Origin: Pigmentiphaga sp. | GTDB lineage: Bacteria > Pseudomonadota > Gammaproteobacteria > Burkholderiales > Burkholderiaceae_B | Length of the DNA: 64,000 bases | NCBI GenBank assembly: GCA_023228945.1 | Contig: JALOAI010000009.1 | Coordinates: 62,001-126,000 of the forward strand | Reading direction: 5' to 3' | Part shown: positions 59,819-64,000 of the stretch, in pieces | How positions within the stretch are numbered: the stretch's first letter is position 1 | Layout: each line of letters begins with the position of its first letter | Program-made: the position numbers and the translations under genes | Notes under the pieces: model-generated | What the model saw: the letters and a program-made list of their open reading frames with translations, nothing else | Database searches by the model: none | Told to the model about the DNA's origin: nothing

Positions 59819-59845
59819 ACAAAAAACCCGGCACGAGGCCGGGTT
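59819..59845 (-). terminator. Intrinsic terminator of the rplM-rpsI operon
   Basis: On the minus strand, AACCCGGC-CTCGT-GCCGGGTT is followed directly by TTTTTTG, a textbook Rho-independent terminator 43 bases after the rpsI stop. Confidence 0.88.
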
Positions 59846-59887
59846 CCGCGGGGCTGCTCCCGGCCTGGCCGGGAGACGAGCGATGGA

Positions 59888-60280
59888 TCAGCGCTTGCTG
59901 AACTGCTTGCGGCGGCGGGCCTTGTGGAAGCCGACCTTTTTGCGCTCGACTTCGCGGGCATCGCGGGTGACCAGGCCGGCTTGCGACAGCGCGGGCTTGA
60001 GCGAAGCGTCGTAGTCGATCAGGGCGCGGGTGATGCCGTGGCGCACGGCGCCGGCCTGGCCGGATTCGCCGCCACCCTTGACGTTGACTTTGAAGTCGAA
60101 CGATTCGAGGTGGTTGGTGAGCACGAGCGGCTGGCGCACGACCATGCGGCCGGTTTCGCGGCCGAAGAACTCGTCGACGGGCTTGCCGTTGACGATGATC
60201 TGGCCGGAGCCTTTTTTCATGAATACGCGGGCGACCGAGGTTTTGCGGCGGCCGGTGCCGTAATTCCAGTTACCGATCAT
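59888..60280 (-). CDS. rpsI: 30S ribosomal protein S9
   Basis: A 130-residue S9: NYGTGRRKTSVARVFMKKGS, GRETGRMVVRQPLVLTN, KGGGESGQAGAVRHGITRAL and the basic C-terminus KARRRKQFSKR, whose last residues reach the P-site tRNA in the ribosome. It overlaps rplM by ATGA. AAGGAGCCGCAC before the ATG lies inside the rplM coding frame. Confidence 0.98.
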   Translation of the reverse strand: MIGNWNYGTGRRKTSVARVFMKKGSGQIIVNGKPVDEFFGRETGRMVVRQPLVLTNHLESFDFKVNVKGGGESGQAGAVRHGITRALIDYDASLKPALSQAGLVTRDAREVERKKVGFHKARRRKQFSKR

Positions 60281-60735
60281 GTGCGGCTCCTTGAGGGTAC
60301 TGCCGACGCAAGCTCGAGGGGCTTGGGCTGTTGCGCGGTGTGGGGATGCTCGGCGCCGCCATACACCTTGAGTTTCTTGATCATGGCATAGCCCAGCGGG
60401 CCCTTGGGCAGCATGCCCTTGACCGCCTTCTCGAGCGCACGACCGGGGAAACGCTGCTGCATCTTGACGAAGTTGGTTTCCTTGATGCCGCCGGGGTAGC
60501 CGGAGTGACGGTAGTACTTTTTGTCGTTGGCCTTGTTTCCGGTAACGACCAGTTCGGCGGCGTTGACGACGACGATGTAATCGCCGGTGTCAACGTGAGG
60601 CGTGTATTCGGGTTTGTGCTTGCCACGCAAACGGTGTGCGACTTCGCTGGCCACACGACCGAGGACTTTGCCCTTGGCGTCGATCACAAACCAGTCACGC
60701 GTGACCTCGTGCGGCTTGGCAACAAAGGATTTCAT
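60277..60735 (-). CDS. rplM: 50S ribosomal protein L13 with a C-terminal extension
   Basis: A 152-residue L13: MKSFVAKPHEVTRDWFVIDA, YIVVVNAAELVVTGNKANDK, RFPGRALEKAVKGMLPKGPL and AEHPHTAQQPKPLEL. Family members usually stop just after this point (about 142 residues); here ten more residues (ASAVPSRSRT) follow because the frame stays open to the ATGA overlap with rpsI. The open frame upstream of the ATG at 60735 is not native. Confidence 0.96.
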   Translation of the reverse strand: MKSFVAKPHEVTRDWFVIDAKGKVLGRVASEVAHRLRGKHKPEYTPHVDTGDYIVVVNAAELVVTGNKANDKKYYRHSGYPGGIKETNFVKMQQRFPGRALEKAVKGMLPKGPLGYAMIKKLKVYGGAEHPHTAQQPKPLELASAVPSRSRT

Positions 60736-60963
60736 GACGGTTCCTTGAATGAATGAATCGAGCTCAGCCAAAAAGTGCCAAAATCCCGGCCAGGGCGTTA
60801 TGGTTCGCCCGTGCAGGGTAGGCTGTACTTTCTGGCAAAAAGCCTCTGATCATAGCATGAGGCGGTAGCCATGTCCAGGCTTTCACCGCGGTCATTTAGG
60901 GTATGCTCAATCCGCCCCGCGAGTGTCATGCCGCGGGGCCGCGATCCTCCCCCTGGAGTCTTT

Positions 60964-62112
60964 GTGTCGAGCTGGACCACTCTTTCATCCGCACGCGACA
61001 GCCGCTGCTGGGCCGAATCCCCCGACCGCGATCCCACCACGTCGCGGGCATTCTTCGAGGCGCTCGAAACCAGCGGCTCGGCGGCGCGCGCCGCCGGCTG
61101 GCTGCCCTTGCATCTCGAATCGGCCGGAGCCGGCGTGGTGGTGCCGCTATACGCCAAGTCGCATTCCTACGGCGAGTACGTATTCGACCATGGCTGGGCG
61201 CATGCCGCCCAGCGGGCCGGAATGCGCTACTACCCCAAGCTGCTCACGGCGGTGCCCTTCACGCCCTCGGAGGGCCGGCGCCTGATCGGCCCCGGCGCCG
61301 CGGCCGATCCCGGGCTGGCGGCGGGCCAGGCCTTGGCGGCCGCGAAAGTGCTGGCGGAACGTAGTGGCGCCTCGTCGTGGCACGTGTTGTTCCCGGCAGA
61401 GGCCGAGCTCGAAGCCTGGCAGGCCACCGGCATGCTGCATCGGCTGGGATGCCAGTATCACTGGTTCGATAGGGATTACGGAGATTTCGAGGGTTTTCTC
61501 GCCCATTTCCGCGCCAGCCGCCGCAAGACCTTGCGCCGCGAGCGGCGCGCGGTGGCGGAGCAGGGGATCCGGGTGGAAACGCTGGAGGGCGCCGCGATCG
61601 AGCCCCGCCACTGGGAGGTGCTCGACCAGTGCTATCGCCTCACGTATCTCAAGCGCTCGGGCCACGAGGGGTATCTCACGCCCACCTTCTTCGGTCGGCT
61701 GGCGGAGTCGCTGGGCGACCGGGTGGTGCTGATGCTCGCCTGGCACGAAGGGCGGGCGGTGGCTGCCGCCCTTTGCCTGAGATCGGACGACACCCTATAT
61801 GGCCGGTACTGGGGCGCGCTGGCGGATTATCCGCAGCTGCATTTCGAGCTCTGCTATTACCAGGGCATCGAATATTGCCTGCGCCGCGGCCTGCGGCGCT
61901 TCGATCCCGGCGCGCAGGGTGAGCACAAAATCCCGCGCGGTTTCGAGCCGGTGCTCACGCATTCATTCCACTGGTTGGCCGAGCCCGCCTTGGCCGAGGC
62001 GGTGGATGATTTCCTGCAGCAGGAGCGCCGGCATGTGCGCGCCTATGCCGAGACGGCGCGCCAGGATCTGCCCTTCCATCGCGACGGCACGGCGCCCGAG
62101 GCACGTTCTTAA
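60964..62112 (+). CDS. FemAB/GNAT-like acyltransferase (DUF482, peptidoglycan-related family)
   Basis: A 382-residue protein with two GNAT-like halves of the PF04339 type: WLPLHLESAGAGVVVPLYAK and SHSYGEYVFDHGWAHAAQRA in the first, FLAHFRASRRKTLRRERRAV and ALCLRSDDTLYGRYWGAL followed by LHFELCYYQGIEYCLRRGLR in the second. ALEPGAQGEHKIPRGFEPV-like sequence (here FDPGAQGEHKIPRGFEPV) is a family hallmark. The GTG at 60964 has CTGGAG upstream; an ATG at 60871 would add a non-conserved extension. Its substrate is not established. Confidence 0.87.
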   Translation: MSSWTTLSSARDSRCWAESPDRDPTTSRAFFEALETSGSAARAAGWLPLHLESAGAGVVVPLYAKSHSYGEYVFDHGWAHAAQRAGMRYYPKLLTAVPFTPSEGRRLIGPGAAADPGLAAGQALAAAKVLAERSGASSWHVLFPAEAELEAWQATGMLHRLGCQYHWFDRDYGDFEGFLAHFRASRRKTLRRERRAVAEQGIRVETLEGAAIEPRHWEVLDQCYRLTYLKRSGHEGYLTPTFFGRLAESLGDRVVLMLAWHEGRAVAAALCLRSDDTLYGRYWGALADYPQLHFELCYYQGIEYCLRRGLRRFDPGAQGEHKIPRGFEPVLTHSFHWLAEPALAEAVDDFLQQERRHVRAYAETARQDLPFHRDGTAPEARS

Positions 62113-62164
62113 CGCTGTCGCGACGGGCGACAACCCGATGTCCGCTTGGTGGCGGGAGACACTT

Positions 62165-62929
62165 TCAAGCGCCGCCGGCGACGGGCAACAGCTGGGTTTC
62201 CTGCCGCAGATGCTTGGCCGGATAAATGACATCGGCGAGGTAAATCACTTCGCCGTGATGGTTGCGGACGATGCGCCGGACTTCGGCGGTGGGGTCGCCC
62301 ACTTTGAGCTGCAAATGCTGCGCCACCTCCACGGTGGCCGAGGCGATGGTGAGCACTTGGTGGGCCGAGGCGATCTGTTTCGATTCGTATTGCGCCAGCG
62401 TGGGCAGGATGGCGGTGCGCTGGTAAATGGCGCGGTGGCGATCGTAGGTTTCTCGTTCGAGATAGAGGGTGAGCAGGCTGTAGGGTGCCCGCCGCGTCCA
62501 GTTGATGCGTCGCGCCCACCAGTAGCGCGCCGCCGTGCCGCCTTCATTCGGATCGAGAGACGGCTGGCGGCTGCCCGATTCCAGCTCAACCACCCGAGCA
62601 TGCAGGTGCTCGATGTGTGCCACCAAGGCGGGCCATTGGTTGGGCAGCATCAGCCAGCGCTCTTGTGTGACGTCGGCGATGACGATGGTGCCCCGGCCCC
62701 GGGCGCGCTCGATCAGGCCTTCCTGCTCCAGTTCCGCCATCGCCATGCGCATGGTGATGCGCGAGACCTCGTACTCCACCATGAAGGCATCGAGCGTGGG
62801 CATGCGGTCGCCTACCCGCCATTCGCCTTGCTGCAAGCGGTGCCGCAGCAAGGAAGCGATCTGGAGCGACAGGGGCATGCGATTATTGTGTTGGCGCAGC
62901 GATGGCTTGGGCGATGCGGGGGCGATCAT
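62165..62929 (-). CDS. GntR-family regulator, HutC subfamily (UTRA domain)
   Basis: A 254-residue regulator. The DNA-binding domain includes LRHRLQQGEWRVGDRMPTLD, EYEVSRITMRMAMAELEQEG and ARGRGTIV; the UTRA effector domain includes LTLYLERETYDRHRAIYQRT and PTAEVRRIVRNHHGEVIYLA. A shorter start (MPLSLQIASLL) is possible. No adjacent enzyme operon shows its target. Confidence 0.9.
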   Translation of the reverse strand: MIAPASPKPSLRQHNNRMPLSLQIASLLRHRLQQGEWRVGDRMPTLDAFMVEYEVSRITMRMAMAELEQEGLIERARGRGTIVIADVTQERWLMLPNQWPALVAHIEHLHARVVELESGSRQPSLDPNEGGTAARYWWARRINWTRRAPYSLLTLYLERETYDRHRAIYQRTAILPTLAQYESKQIASAHQVLTIASATVEVAQHLQLKVGDPTAEVRRIVRNHHGEVIYLADVIYPAKHLRQETQLLPVAGGA

Positions 62930-63135
62930 GGCGGCTACGATACCACTCGGCGGCGGGGTGTGCCGCCATGACGCCGGGCGCGGGGCGGCGGTCGGCCGTT
63001 TTCATCCGCTGGCGGCTGCCGCGGCGCATCGAATCATGGCAAAAAATCCTTTTGTCTTATCCCAAGTCATGAAGAGGGGTAAGGCAGTCTGCTATAAGTC
63101 GTCGTTGGCGCTGGCTGTGTCGTGGGGGAACAAAC

Positions 63136-64000
63136 ATGCTCGAGCAGGAACTCAAATTGCATTTGCCCGCCACTGTCCGGCAGGCGGTGGCCAAGCAATT
63201 GATGCAACAAAGCGGGCCGCGTCGCATGCGGCTGCGCGCGATGTATTTCGACACCGCCGACCGCCAGCTGGGGCGGCAGCGCGCCGCCTTGCGTTTGCGC
63301 CAGGAAGGGCGGCGCTGGGTGCAAACCTTCAAGATGGCGGGAGATGACGGCTTTTCCCGCCTGGAGCTCAATCACCCCCGGCCGGGGCCGGAGCTCGATC
63401 TCGGCGTGTATGCCGACACGCCCGCGGCCGACGTGATCGCCAAGCTGGAGGGCGAGCTTATCGTGCGCTACGAAACCGACGTCATGCGGCTAACGCGCCA
63501 GGTGCGGGTGCGCGCCGGTGTCGTCGAGCTGGCATGCGATACCGGCGTGGTGCGGGCGGGGGGGCTCGAAGTCGCGCTTCACGAGCTTGAACTGGAACTC
63601 GTCCGCGGCCGTCCCGAAGCGCTATTCGTGGTGGCCGGCCGTTGGCAGCGCAGCCATGGCCTGGTCCTCGATCTGCGCAGCAAGGCCGAGCGCGGCGATA
63701 AGCTTGCCGACGCCTGGCTGGCTACCGAGCCGGACGGCCCTGCCAAAGAGGAGGGCGAAGAAGACACCGAGGCGGCCGAGCGCCGCCGCCAGTCGGCCTG
63801 GCGACACTACGCCTTGCCGCGGCGCCAGGCCGGCATACGGTCGGAGCCTACGGACACGGCCGAGCAGGCGCTGCGCCGCATCACGACGGAATGCCTGGAG
63901 CAGATCGGCCGCAATGGGGCCCTGATCACCGGCAACGATGGCCTGCCGCCTTCCGCCGAGGTGTTGGCGGAAGCCGTGCATCAGTGGCGTATCGGCGTTC
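63136..64000 (+). CDS. CYTH/CHAD-domain protein (inorganic triphosphatase type), cut by the window end
   Basis: The gene runs off the right edge; 288 codons are visible. The N-terminal CYTH domain has the ExExK-type start MLEQELKLHLP (Glu3, Glu5, Lys7), YFDTADRQLGRQRAALRLRQ, LELELVRGRPEALF and KAERG. Around residue 240 the CHAD domain begins (TAEQALRRITTECLEQIGRN). CYTH-CHAD proteins hydrolyse tripolyphosphate or bind polyphosphate. GGGGGAA precedes the ATG. Confidence 0.9.
   Translation, partial: MLEQELKLHLPATVRQAVAKQLMQQSGPRRMRLRAMYFDTADRQLGRQRAALRLRQEGRRWVQTFKMAGDDGFSRLELNHPRPGPELDLGVYADTPAADVIAKLEGELIVRYETDVMRLTRQVRVRAGVVELACDTGVVRAGGLEVALHELELELVRGRPEALFVVAGRWQRSHGLVLDLRSKAERGDKLADAWLATEPDGPAKEEGEEDTEAAERRRQSAWRHYALPRRQAGIRSEPTDTAEQALRRITTECLEQIGRNGALITGNDGLPPSAEVLAEAVHQWRIGV

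Noticed and set aside
1..64000. tRNA, rRNA and CRISPR loci
   Set aside because: No cloverleaf-like sequence, rRNA segment or regularly spaced direct repeats were seen on either strand.

Overview
The window is high-GC DNA that looks like a soil or host-associated betaproteobacterium of the Alcaligenaceae (Bordetella/Achromobacter type). The grounds are six periplasmic Bug (TctC-family) solute receptors, at least five of them beside catabolic genes, six LysR regulators, a BhuSTUV-like heme importer, a malonate decarboxylase operon and a typical rplM-rpsI pair. No rRNA, tRNA, CRISPR array, phage or complete insertion sequence was seen.

Layout. 1-8.5 kb: end of a Bug gene, an orphan antitoxin with a toxin stump, a class III aminotransferase, a Bug-sulfatase-LysR set, a mercaptopyruvate sulfurtransferase, a DUF3237 protein and a LysR gene. 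8.5-13.4 kb: two-subunit indolepyruvate ferredoxin oxidoreductase plus a Bug receptor. 13.6-25.7 kb: an aromatic island with a FAD hydroxylase, Bug, benzoylformate decarboxylase, aldehyde dehydrogenase and a complete 3-hydroxybenzoate/gentisate route (3-hydroxybenzoate 6-hydroxylase, gentisate dioxygenase, maleylpyruvate isomerase, fumarylpyruvate hydrolase), closed by a clear hairpin terminator. The genes read as 3-hydroxybenzoylformate to aldehyde to acid to gentisate to pyruvate plus fumarate; the entry substrate is inferred. 25.9-29.0 kb: a DszB-like protein translationally coupled to a Bug receptor, with a divergent LysR gene.

29-36 kb: truncated Rpn-type nuclease, repeat debris, a CynX-type transporter, a Phd/PIN toxin-antitoxin pair, and Lrp-dadA-alanine racemase for D-alanine use. 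35.5-43.2 kb: mdcR and mdcACDEGBH for malonate decarboxylation. 43.3-46.8 kb: an operon FAH hydrolase-Bug-PF06684-alcohol dehydrogenase. 47-47.6 kb: ccdAB. 47.7-59.3 kb: GntR regulator, heme use and uptake (hemS-bhuTUV), an OmpR-type two-component system, a TonB-dependent receptor, an HmuY-like lipoprotein and an unknown membrane protein. 59.3-64 kb: a VapB antitoxin with internally deleted VapC, rpsI/rplM, a GNAT-like protein, a HutC-type GntR regulator and the start of a CYTH/CHAD protein.

The least expected feature is a dispersed family of roughly 130-bp sequences that recur between and inside genes from 16 to 58 kb. Copies share three predicted hairpins. The first stem changes sequence but keeps pairing, and the last is capped by a GNRA tetraloop that differs between copies (GGGA, GTAA, GAGA, GCGA, GCAA). 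Some copies supply the stop codon of the gene before them (Bug, ccdB, mdcC), one supplies the ribosome binding site of mdcD, and others encode tails or insertions in LysR, MdcB and probably MdcG proteins. I do not recognise this family.
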